Shown here piece by piece: positions 9,908-19,000 of a stretch of DNA of 64,000 nt. The position numbers and the translations under genes were made by a program. The first letter of the stretch is position 1; each line of letters opens with the position of its first letter. The stretch is taken from assembly GCF_014217805.1 (NCBI RefSeq), contig NZ_CP055156.1, positions 4,780,585 through 4,844,584 on the forward strand, in the 5' to 3' direction. The notes below the pieces were generated by a model. The model searched no databases. It worked only from the letters and a program-made list of their open reading frames with translations, and was not told the origin of the DNA. This DNA is from Adhaeribacter swui. GTDB lineage: Bacteria > Bacteroidota > Bacteroidia > Cytophagales > Hymenobacteraceae.

Positions 9908-11518
9908 TTAAAAAGATTCCCGTACCTGGTAAATCTGAATGGTATCCAGGGGTAAATGCGTCAGTTTCCAGGAAGTATTTTTTCGATCGGTGGAGTACAG
10001 GCCCGGAATGTTGGAACCGGCAAAAAAGCTTATAAAGTTGCGGTAAATGATTTTTTGCTCGATTAATCGCAACTTGTTTTTTTGTTTAAATTCCTGATGC
10101 GGTAAGTTAGCCGGAATTACAAAATAATCGTTTTGGTTTGGTTGCGACTGGCTGGCTACATAAGGTTGCATGCCGGCTTGCTGACTGTACCAGTGCCATC
10201 CCCAGTAACCTACCGTCCACACAACAGCATTCGATTTAATTTTATTTCTGGCTGTGGCGGCTTCTTGCCGGTACAAATCAGCAAAAAACCAATCCGAAAT
10301 ACCTAAAATTAAGCTGAGGCACGTGGTAAATAATAAGGTTATAATTTTTATTTTCTGGCTGGCGTAAGCTAACCATTTAGCCCCGAAAATCAGAAATACG
10401 GGTAAAACCAACAACACGTGCCGGGTGGCCATAAAAGGAGCAAATAATATAATAAACCCTGCCATTCCTGCTGCCCATAAAATCAACAACCCGGAACTGG
10501 AGGTAAGAAATTTTTTTAAATTTTTGAAATTTAGGTTTTGTAAGCAGCCCCGGATTATTAAAAAAAGGAAGGTTACCCCATTTAAAAGGTGCAAAACCCA
10601 TAATGCTTTCCGGGAAATTTTTTCGGTAATCCAGCCAGTGTAGGTAATTAAAATCAGCAGGACTAAAAAGCTAATGGTTAACCCAACTGCGGATGCAACT
10701 AGCCGGCGGCGTTCTTTAAAATAACCGGCTACATAAACCAAACTAAAAGGCACTATTGCTCCTAAAGTAAGCACATAGGCTAATAACTGTGAACCAACGT
10801 GCCTTAAGTTAAAACCCGCTGTCGGCCGGAAAAGATGGAAGGAATTAAACTCGTAGTAATTAGCTAAAGACCAAAGTGCCAACACCCCAACGGGAATAAG
10901 CACGGTAATCAAAAACTTAAACTTCTTATTTAAAACCAGATGAATACTGAATAATACCAGAAGGGGCAAAGACGTATACTTAATCAATAAAGCTAAACTT
11001 AAAACAAAGCCCGCTAAGCCATACCGGAGCCAATCTGATTTAAATTCTGGATTAATCAATAAATAGATAAAGAGCAAATGCAAACTAAGCAATGGCATAT
11101 CCACCATCAGGTTTTGGTTAATCAGAAAAGCCGGATTTAACACCAAAAACGCAGTGCTGAGTAAGGCATAAGCCGGAATTAATAAACGGGCAATTTTATA
11201 AAAAAAATAAATAGCCAGCAGGGTAAATACCGCTTGCATCAGGTGCAGCGGCACTTCGCGGTAACCCAGCACATGGCCTACCCAGGAAACAAAATAAAAA
11301 TACAAGGGCGGTTGGTTGTATTGACTAATGGGTACGTAGCCAAAATCCCAGAGAACTTTGCCCGACATGGGCCGGAAGGGGTGATGTTCGATCCATTGCG
11401 CCGCCGCTAGATGGAAAGCATCATCAATATGAAAAGCTTTGGTTAAATTTAAACTGGTGGCCAATAGCCAAAGTAAAAAAAGTACGCTGGTGGGTTTGTT
11501 TAAAGTTAAAAGCTTCAC
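9908..11518 (-). CDS. GT39-like membrane glycosyltransferase (ArnT/PMT family)
   Basis: 536-residue integral membrane protein with roughly ten or more hydrophobic segments and a first extracytoplasmic loop HIDDAFHLAAAQ. That acidic pair early after the first membrane helix is typical of GT-C fold enzymes (PMT_2), which move sugars from polyprenyl-phosphate donors. The loop FGYVPISQYNQPPLYFYF also fits this family. The soluble C-terminal ~110 residues are periplasmic-like. Start is GTG at 11518; no closer ATG preserves the first helix. It stands alone between a convergent and a co-oriented gene. Acceptor is unknown. Confidence 0.8.
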   Translation of the reverse strand: MKLLTLNKPTSVLFLLWLLATSLNLTKAFHIDDAFHLAAAQWIEHHPFRPMSGKVLWDFGYVPISQYNQPPLYFYFVSWVGHVLGYREVPLHLMQAVFTLLAIYFFYKIARLLIPAYALLSTAFLVLNPAFLINQNLMVDMPLLSLHLLFIYLLINPEFKSDWLRYGLAGFVLSLALLIKYTSLPLLVLFSIHLVLNKKFKFLITVLIPVGVLALWSLANYYEFNSFHLFRPTAGFNLRHVGSQLLAYVLTLGAIVPFSLVYVAGYFKERRRLVASAVGLTISFLVLLILITYTGWITEKISRKALWVLHLLNGVTFLFLIIRGCLQNLNFKNLKKFLTSSSGLLILWAAGMAGFIILFAPFMATRHVLLVLPVFLIFGAKWLAYASQKIKIITLLFTTCLSLILGISDWFFADLYRQEAATARNKIKSNAVVWTVGYWGWHWYSQQAGMQPYVASQSQPNQNDYFVIPANLPHQEFKQKNKLRLIEQKIIYRNFISFFAGSNIPGLYSTDRKNTSWKLTHLPLDTIQIYQVRESF

Positions 11519-11693
11519 TCTATCGGGTCGCTAAATAATGGTTTATCTTTTGCGGCGCAAGTTGCGGTTTTCCTCGGATTTTACCAGCCAGTGAATTCAA
11601 AAGATTGGTTGCTTTGCCGGTTTAAGGGTTTATTTAGGAAAAAGTAAATTTTTAAAATTTCGTTAAATTCCGTTTAAGTGGCTCAAAACAAAA

Positions 11694-11722
11694 AAAGACT
11701 AAAGTCAGTAACTTTAGTCTTT
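11694..11722 (-). terminator. Rho-independent terminator after the PspC/GIN gene
   Basis: Perfect 12-bp inverted repeat (AAAGACTAAAGT / ACTTTAGTCTTT) with a 5-nt loop. On the minus strand it is followed by a run of T residues, 22 bp beyond the stop of the 858-residue membrane protein. Confidence 0.85.
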
Positions 11723-11744
11723 TCTTAAACAACAAAGGAAATTT

Positions 11745-14321
11745 TTAATTTTTTCGAACTTTAGATGCGCCGGAAACATCGCTATCCACGTTGCTCGGAT
11801 TGCCGCGGTAAGTAATATTACTAACGCCCGAAGCATCGGCGGTCAGTTTTTCGGTAACGTAAATGTTGGCTTTAGATGCACCGGATAAATTTAAGTCTGC
11901 TACTCGGCTTCTTAAGCTGCCAGCCTGCACATTACAAGCACCGGAAGCCGTAAGTTGTAACTCATCAGCCCGGCCCGCAATATTCGTTTTGGCCGCACCG
12001 GATAAATCTATTTCCAGTTTGTTAGCATTTATTCCAATATTGGTTTGAGCTGCCCCGGACTGGGTTATTTCACATTTATCTTCGTCAAATCCGGAAATAT
12101 CTGATTTCACAGCCCCCGATAAATCTACGCTTTTTAAATGCGGTAAGGTAACTTCCACAAGCACGTTTTCGCGGTTATTTTTGGTGAAATCCCAGAAATT
12201 TACCTCGGATTTGATTTGCAGGGTACTGCCGTTTTTATTCACTTTTAAATTTTTCATCACTTCGTTGTCGCCCCGGGCCCGCACCTCAAAGTTATCGCCT
12301 TTTTTAATCCGGACGTGGTAAGCGCCACCAGCTTCTACGTTTTCAAAATCCCGGATATCAAAGGTTTTTTCTTCTGATCCGTAATCTTCCCAAGCTCCGA
12401 GTAAATCATTATCCAGTACATTAATATCTACATCGGCAATATCAAAGTCGTTTTGTTCTTCCTGATTTTCGTCGTGGTTTTCTTCCACTACTTTTTCGGG
12501 GCAGGTAGCGCAGGTAAACTTATCGTCGCGGAATTCCCAAATGCTGCGGCGCAGGTTTATTTTTTCAAAATCATAGTCTTTGTCGAAGTAATTAGACGCC
12601 ATGTACACAAACTCCTGGTTCAGGCGGAATTTTTTATTCTGCGGCAGGTAAATTTTCAAACTTAAGTCCTGATCCCGGAAAGCGCCGCCTTTGTTTATTC
12701 GCGCCTGCCGGTCGAAAATCAACGTAGAGTCGCGTTGCTGAATGCGGTAGTCCAACATTTGGGCATTGCGAATGGCTTCTTCTTCGGTACGGCCCTTGGC
12801 CCGGAATTCCTGCACTACCCGCATGTTAGGGGTTTTTACGCTGCCAAATTCTACTTCGTTAACCCAGCGTTGCATGGGCATGCTGGCATTGCGGGCGTTT
12901 AATTGTACTGTAGGAATAGTTTCAATGGTAAACGTTTTTTCGGTGATGTATTCGCCGCGTTCGTTAAAGTTTTGCTGGAACACAAAAATAGCGCTGCCCA
13001 TGGTAAATAAACTTACTACCCATACCGCAAACATCGACCAGCCCACCGAAGGTTTTAAGAAAAAGCGCTTGGTTAATAAACCAATGGCAATCATTAATAA
13101 AAACAAACTCGGGATAAAACCAGCCAGAAAGCCGGCCACCATACCGTAACCCGGAAAGTCGCGGGCAAATAATTGCATGGGGCCATCAAAACCGTTAAAG
13201 TATTCTTCGCCAATCAGTCCGGTGCCGGCACCTAAACCAACGAATAAAGCAAAAATAAACCCTAAGGAAATAACTAATAAGATAATACCGGCAAAAATGC
13301 GGATGGCCGAGCCAAGAAAATTAAAGAAAGGTTTTAACGTACGGGCAATAACTTCCAGCACCTGGGCCACTAAACGCACCGGAAACAAAAGCACGCGGGC
13401 TAAAGTACTTTCCTGGCCGGTTTCGTCTTGCATGCGCAAATTATTTTTCAGCGACTCTTCAATACCCGATAAAGTTACCGGATTACCTTGCATCTGCACC
13501 CGGTCGGTAATGGTGGTGGCTAGCGGAACCACTAGCCACAATACAATGTAAATGGGAACACCTAAACCGCCGAATAACACCGAAAGTAAAAAGAGCAACC
13601 GCACAATCCCGACGTCCATTCCAAAATACAATCCCAAGCCGCTGCACACCCCGCCAAGTTTTTTATCTAAGGGGTCGCGGAAAAGTTTACGGGCGTTTAC
13701 TTCGGCCAGAGTATAGCTTTTTGGCAAAGCAATCCAGCACAGTGCGTAAATAAAACCAATTAACCCGGCAGAAATCCCGGCGGTAAATACGCCCAATAAG
13801 AAAAGAAAAACAAACACCAAACGAACCCAGATAGAATCGATGCCCAGATAGTTTGCTATACCGGCCGATACGCCGCCAATTACTTTGCGGTTTACGTCGC
13901 GGTATAAGCGTCTAGGGCCGGCATTAACCGAAGAGCTGCTTTGGCTATTGTCGCTTTGGGTTTGGGTATGCGTATACGATTGATTTGAAGTGGAACCAGA
14001 AGCATTGGCCGACTGATTGGTAGCGCTGTAAGCCTGGTTTAAGTCTTCTTCTTCCTCAATACTGGCAAAGTCTTGTACGCTGCCCATTTGGGTAATTAAA
14101 GCTTGTACGTCTTCCTGGGTAATTACTTGTTTACCCGGGTTTAACTTGCCCGAAAATACTTCTGCTATTCTGCCTTCAATATCCGCAACAATCTCCTCGT
14201 GACCCGCATAATTAGAAAAGTATGTTTTTATCGCGGCTAAATATTGCCGCAGTTGCTCGTAACCATCTTCTTCGATATGGAAGATAAGGCCTTGCAAGTT
14301 GATACTTATATTCTTTTTCAT
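11745..14321 (-). CDS. PspC-domain membrane protein with C-terminal GIN (DUF2807) domain
   Basis: 858 residues. An N-terminal ~90-aa segment (MKKNISINLQGLIF...) common to Bacteroidota PspC proteins is followed by a Ser/Gln/Thr-rich linker (~95-135). Two PspC domains occupy about 137-197 and 205-265 (RRLYRDVNRKVIGGV and RKLFRDPLDKKLGGV), each with membrane helices. Four or so further membrane segments span ~320-480. A periplasmic region ends in a GIN/DUF2807 beta-ladder (~655-858) where SGA/SGAS motifs recur every ~20 residues. PspC proteins sense or buffer membrane stress; the GIN domain probably interacts with the envelope. The ATG overlaps the stop of the upstream PadR gene by 4 bp, so the pair is translationally coupled and probably self-regulated. 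Confidence 0.9.
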   Translation of the reverse strand: MKKNISINLQGLIFHIEEDGYEQLRQYLAAIKTYFSNYAGHEEIVADIEGRIAEVFSGKLNPGKQVITQEDVQALITQMGSVQDFASIEEEEDLNQAYSATNQSANASGSTSNQSYTHTQTQSDNSQSSSSVNAGPRRLYRDVNRKVIGGVSAGIANYLGIDSIWVRLVFVFLFLLGVFTAGISAGLIGFIYALCWIALPKSYTLAEVNARKLFRDPLDKKLGGVCSGLGLYFGMDVGIVRLLFLLSVLFGGLGVPIYIVLWLVVPLATTITDRVQMQGNPVTLSGIEESLKNNLRMQDETGQESTLARVLLFPVRLVAQVLEVIARTLKPFFNFLGSAIRIFAGIILLVISLGFIFALFVGLGAGTGLIGEEYFNGFDGPMQLFARDFPGYGMVAGFLAGFIPSLFLLMIAIGLLTKRFFLKPSVGWSMFAVWVVSLFTMGSAIFVFQQNFNERGEYITEKTFTIETIPTVQLNARNASMPMQRWVNEVEFGSVKTPNMRVVQEFRAKGRTEEEAIRNAQMLDYRIQQRDSTLIFDRQARINKGGAFRDQDLSLKIYLPQNKKFRLNQEFVYMASNYFDKDYDFEKINLRRSIWEFRDDKFTCATCPEKVVEENHDENQEEQNDFDIADVDINVLDNDLLGAWEDYGSEEKTFDIRDFENVEAGGAYHVRIKKGDNFEVRARGDNEVMKNLKVNKNGSTLQIKSEVNFWDFTKNNRENVLVEVTLPHLKSVDLSGAVKSDISGFDEDKCEITQSGAAQTNIGINANKLEIDLSGAAKTNIAGRADELQLTASGACNVQAGSLRSRVADLNLSGASKANIYVTEKLTADASGVSNITYRGNPSNVDSDVSGASKVRKN

Positions 14322-14659
14322 GATGCTTGTTTTTTATGCTTCGTTATGAACTCGATAGAGGACACTACTTCCAGCCAGGTTTGGCGCAATTGCTCTAAAA
14401 ACTCTTTGCCGGTTTCGGTTAAGGTATAATACTTACGGGGTGGTCCGGCCGTGGACTCCACCCAGGAGTAGTCGAGAAGTCCGGCATTTTTGAGGCGGGT
14501 AAGCAGCGGGTAAAGCGTGCCCTCTACCACAATCATTTTAGCAGCGGTTAGCTCATCGAGCATATCCGATGCGTAGACTTCACCACGAGAGATAATTTCC
14601 AAAATGCAGAACTCCAGAATTCCCTTCCGCATCTGCACTTGTGTGTTTTCTACTTTCAT
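14318..14659 (-). CDS. PadR family transcriptional regulator
   Basis: 113-residue winged-helix regulator. The core QMRKGILEFCILEIIS...EGTLYPLLTRLKNAGLL is diagnostic of PadR, and the C-terminal helix (residues ~85-113) would be the short dimerisation arm. PadR/PspC pairs are common in Bacteroidota and Firmicutes, where PadR usually represses its own operon. The gene ends in an ATGA overlap with the PspC/GIN gene. A well-formed -7 box lies 25 bp upstream of the ATG. The inducing signal is not visible. Confidence 0.93.
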   Translation of the reverse strand: MKVENTQVQMRKGILEFCILEIISRGEVYASDMLDELTAAKMIVVEGTLYPLLTRLKNAGLLDYSWVESTAGPPRKYYTLTETGKEFLEQLRQTWLEVVSSIEFITKHKKQAS

Positions 14660-14683
14660 GATGGTTTAGGTTTAATGTTCGAT

Positions 14684-14715
14684 ACAAAGATATTATAAGG
14701 TACTATGTAAAACAA
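14684..14715 (-). promoter_or_regulatory. Promoter of the PadR-PspC operon
   Basis: On the minus strand TTG (14713-14715) and TATCTTTG (14684-14691) are separated by 21 bp, matching the Bacteroidota -33/-7 pattern. The remaining ~210 bp to the divergent PorV-like gene is A+T-rich. Confidence 0.65.
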
Positions 14716-14927
14716 GGTACTTGACAAATTTATTTTTTGTTGCGCAGCTCCGGAAATAAATTTTTTTAAAAAATAGATTGTTTTACCCCGGAATATTTGA
14801 GAGCAACTATAAAAATTAGAAGAATTAAATTATTATCTTGCTTGTAACAGAAGAATACATTGCACTATAATAAGTTTTATTGTTACGCTATGCATTTTGT
14901 AAATAGGAGTTAAGCAGTACGTTTTCT

Positions 14928-16013
14928 ATGCAAAAAAAAATTTTATCCATTCTACTATTTTTAATTTTTTTACTTCCACTTACTGCATTAAGCCAGATTT
15001 CGGCGCCTAAATACAGCAACGAATTTTTAAACATTGGTGTAGGAGGGCGGGCCCTGGGTATGGGCAACGTGCAGGTGGGTTTTGTAAGCGATGCTACCGC
15101 CGGTTACTGGAACCCGGCCGGTTTGCTGCAATTGCCGCATAAATACAACGTTAGCTTAATGCATTCCGAGCTGTTTGCAGGTATTGTTAAAAACGATTTT
15201 GGGGCGTTTGCCCTGCCTCTGGATTCCAGCAGTGCACTGGGTTTTTCCATTACCCGCTCCGGCGTGGACGATATTGCTGATACCCGTCGCTTAAAAAATC
15301 ACGAATACGGCTATTACCAGTACGACAGCATCCGTTTTTTCTCGGTAGCCGATTACGCCTTTTTAGTTTCGTACGCTCGCAAGAGTAATTTAATTAAAGG
15401 TTTGCAATTAGGCGCTAACGCTAAAATTATTTACCGCAACGTGGGGGCTTTTGCTACAGCCTGGGGCTTTGGCTTAGATGCCGGGGCGCAATTACAGTAC
15501 AAAAAATGGCAGTTCGGAGTAATGGCCCGCGACATAACCACTACTTTTAATGCCTGGAGCCACAACCCCGATGAAATGCGCTACTCGCAGCTTTTGGTAG
15601 ATTCTACGGCTACTTTGCCCAAAAATACTATTGAAATCACTTTACCCCGCCTGATACTCGGGGCTGCCCGAACGATAGACTTGCCCAAGAATTTAGGTTT
15701 GTTAGTTGCTGCCGATGTAGATTTTACTTTTGATGGCAAACGTAATGTGTTAGTCAAAACCCCGGTTTTTTCCCTCGATCCGAAAATTGCTTTGGAGCTA
15801 AACTACAACCACCTGGTATTTATCCGGGCCGGGATGAATAATTTGCAACAGATAAAAGAATTTAATAATCAAAAATCCTGGCAGTTTCAACCAAACTTTG
15901 GAGTAGGTATTGCCACCAACGGCTTGCAATTAGATTTGGCTTTGTCGAAAGTAGCCGATAATGTCGAAGTTTCTTCAATTATTGTTTCGTTGGGTTATGC
16001 TTTTGATAAATAG
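14928..16013 (+). CDS. PorV/PorQ family outer-membrane protein (T9SS)
   Basis: 361-residue predicted outer-membrane beta-barrel with an N-terminal signal peptide (lysines, LLFLIFLLPLTALS, cut near ALSQIS). The motif NIGVGGRALGMGNVQVGFV followed by WNPAGLLQL is the signature of the PorV/PorQ/UPF0164 family. In T9SS, PorV carries substrates from the translocon to the PorU sortase; PorQ and PorZ act at the attachment complex. It is followed after 19 bp by a PorU2-like protease, which supports a shuttle-sortase partnership. Whether it is the primary PorV or a paralogue cannot be decided here. Confidence 0.88.
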   Translation: MQKKILSILLFLIFLLPLTALSQISAPKYSNEFLNIGVGGRALGMGNVQVGFVSDATAGYWNPAGLLQLPHKYNVSLMHSELFAGIVKNDFGAFALPLDSSSALGFSITRSGVDDIADTRRLKNHEYGYYQYDSIRFFSVADYAFLVSYARKSNLIKGLQLGANAKIIYRNVGAFATAWGFGLDAGAQLQYKKWQFGVMARDITTTFNAWSHNPDEMRYSQLLVDSTATLPKNTIEITLPRLILGAARTIDLPKNLGLLVAADVDFTFDGKRNVLVKTPVFSLDPKIALELNYNHLVFIRAGMNNLQQIKEFNNQKSWQFQPNFGVGIATNGLQLDLALSKVADNVEVSSIIVSLGYAFDK

Positions 16014-16032
16014 TAGATCGCGCAATTTACAG

Positions 16033-19000
16033 ATGGTTCTATTTTCTACATTTTTTAAAAAATCCGTTTTCTTTACCACCATTGGTTTGCTTTGGGTGCT
16101 GGTAGCCCATGGCCAGGTGCCGGTGGGTAACGAGTGGATTAATTTCTCGCAAACGTATTATAAAATAAACGTTAGCAAAACGGGTATTTACCGCTTAGAT
16201 CATACGTATTTGAATAATGCTGGTCTGGGGGGAGTAAATCCGCAAAATCTGCAATTATGGCGACGGGGCCAGGAAGTAGCTGTACACGTTGCCGGGGAAG
16301 CTGACGGAAAGATAAACCCCGGGGATTACCTGGAATTTTATGGCGAGCGCAACGATGGGCGATTAGACCGTGAAGTTTATAAAAATCCGCAGCACCATTC
16401 TAACCCTTACTTCAGCTTATACACCGATACCGCCGCATATTTTTTAACCGTAGCGCCCTCCCCGGGTAAACGCATGCCTATCGTGGATTTACCAAACACC
16501 AACTTAACTCCCGAAAACTGGCATAAAGCCGAACGATTAAAATTATATACCCAAGAGTACCAGGGCGGGGCTTTTTACGGCGAAAATCAGATGTCGTGGG
16601 GCGATGCCAGCGAAGGGTACGGTGATATGTGGTTCGGAACGATTGGAAGCGGAGCCAGGGCACGCATTAAAGATTTTGAAGTAGATTCTTTGCTCAACCT
16701 GGAACCCAGCGGTACTCCGCCTACCATCGAACTAGTACTGGAAGGAGTTTTGCGGGACCCGCATAATGTAACCATTGCGGTAGTTACGCCTGCCGGATCC
16801 GTGCGTAACCTGGAAGAGGATATTGTTTTTGGGCCAGCAGCCGGAATTCATAAGATATATACCTTGCAGCCCGGCGATATCTCACCGGCAGGTAAATTAA
16901 AAATCCGCTTTACTGTAAACCCCAAAGGTGTCGCCGATATCGTGCGGGTCAGGTATTTAAAAGTGCAATACGCCCATAAAAATTTATTCAGCGATCAACG
17001 CTTAACGTTATTACCCCCCGACTCCGTAAAAGCCACCTCTTCGTATGTTGTTTTTCAAAAAAGTACCACGCAAAACTTAAACGCTTACGAAATTACCAAT
17101 CCATATAGTACTCGTAAAATAGTAGTAAACAATCAGGCAAACCAGGCTGGTTTTGTGAGCCCGGAACCTAATAATCGCCAACAAAAATATTTTTTACTGG
17201 CCGATAATAATTTTTTGATTCCGACCCCGGCCAAAAAAATCATTTTCCGGAATCTGGCTAACAGCCGGGCCAATTACATTATTTTGTATCATCGGCGATT
17301 AAGAAAACCAGCCGCAACTTACCCGGATCCGGTAAAAGCTTACGCTGACTACCGGGCCTCTACCCCCGGGGGCAAGCACGATACTTTGTCCTTAGAAATC
17401 CAGCAGATTTACGATCAGTTTCATTACGGCGAAAAGTCAGCGATGGCCGTGCGGCAACTGGTGCAATACCTAAGTAATCAAGGTAAACCCGAGTATATGC
17501 TGTTGCTGGGCCAGGCCCTACTGGCTGATTACGAAAATTTTGGCCGCTCCCGAACGGCTCCTTCTCCCGCGGCTATTCAGCGCGACATGGTACCTACCGG
17601 CTATCCTGCTTCCGATATATTTTTAACTTCGGACTGGGATAAAGATGTATACTTTCCCAAAATTGCGACGGGTAGAGTTGTAGCCCAAACGCCGGATGAA
17701 TTGGCGGCTTATTTTGATAAAGTTAAAGAACACGAAGCTTTACCCAACAACCTGGACTGGCGAAAAAATATCTTGCATTTAGGTGGCGGCGATACCGAGC
17801 AGCTTAAATCTTACATTCAAAGTGCTTTAACCCGCTGGAAGAATATGGCAGAAAAAACGTATTTGGGCGCCAAGGTTAAAAGTATTTACCGGTTAAACAA
17901 TACGGCCGGTGTAGAACGGTTAAACGTTAGCGCCGATATTAATGCAGGATTAGGTTTAGTTACTTTCTTCGGCCATTCTTCGCCCACCAACAACGATATA
18001 GATATTGGGCTGGTAACCGACCCGGTAAATGGCTATAATAATACCGGCAAATACCCCATGATGATTATGAACGGCTGCGCCACCGGTAACCCTTTTCTGG
18101 ACAATACCTTTGGCGTAAATTGGTTATTAGCGCCCCAAAAAGGGATTATATTGTATTTGGCTAATACCAGCATCGGTTACGCTAATTTGCTGCAAATTTA
18201 TTCCGAAAAGTTTTACGAAGTGGCTTTTACCGATTCTACTTTTTACGGCAAATCCGTGGGGCATATTCAGCAAGAAGTAATTAAGCGGTTTTTAAATGTG
18301 GCGCAAAGCCCTAATGCCACCGCCCAAGCCATGCAGATGCTGTTGCAAGGCGATCCGGCCTTACGGTTTTTTGCTCCACCTAAACCGGATTACGTAGTGC
18401 AGGAAAACGGGCCTTTTCTGCAGCCTTTCAACAACGAACGGCTTACCGCCGCCTCCGATTCTTTTACCATTGCCATACCGGTTAAAAACTTAGGCAAAGC
18501 CCTAACCGATTCCTTTTACGTTTCTGTTACCCGAAATAACGCCACCGTTATTGATTCGGTAATGTTTCCGGCGGTATATAACCAGGATACCTTATTTTTT
18601 AAATTTGTTGATAAAACGGGGCATTTCTCGGGAGTTAATCGGTTTACCATTGTGCTGGATCATCTAAACCAGGTTAGTGAAATGGATGAAACCAACAATA
18701 CCTACACCTTTGAATATTACTTTCCGGCCAATACGGTGCAGGCACTTTATCCACCAGAATACGCCATTGTGCCGGAAAATACGGTTAAACTGGTAGGGCA
18801 ATCGCTGCAAGAACAAACCCGTACCCAGGACTATTATTTTGAATTAGATACTTCTCCCGAATTTAATTCCAGTCGCAAGCAATCAACCACCATAAGTGGG
18901 GCTGGTGCTTTGCCCATCTGGCGGGTTTCTTTGCCGCCCAGCCAGGCGCCCGAAGATAGTGTGGTCTATTATTGGCGGTTCCGGACCAGTGAACTGGCAC

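Noticed and set aside
15961-16032. Upstream ATG start for the PorU2-like protease
   Set aside because: It would overlap the PorV-like gene and put 24 hydrophilic/basic residues before the signal peptide; the ATG at 16033 gives a standard signal sequence.
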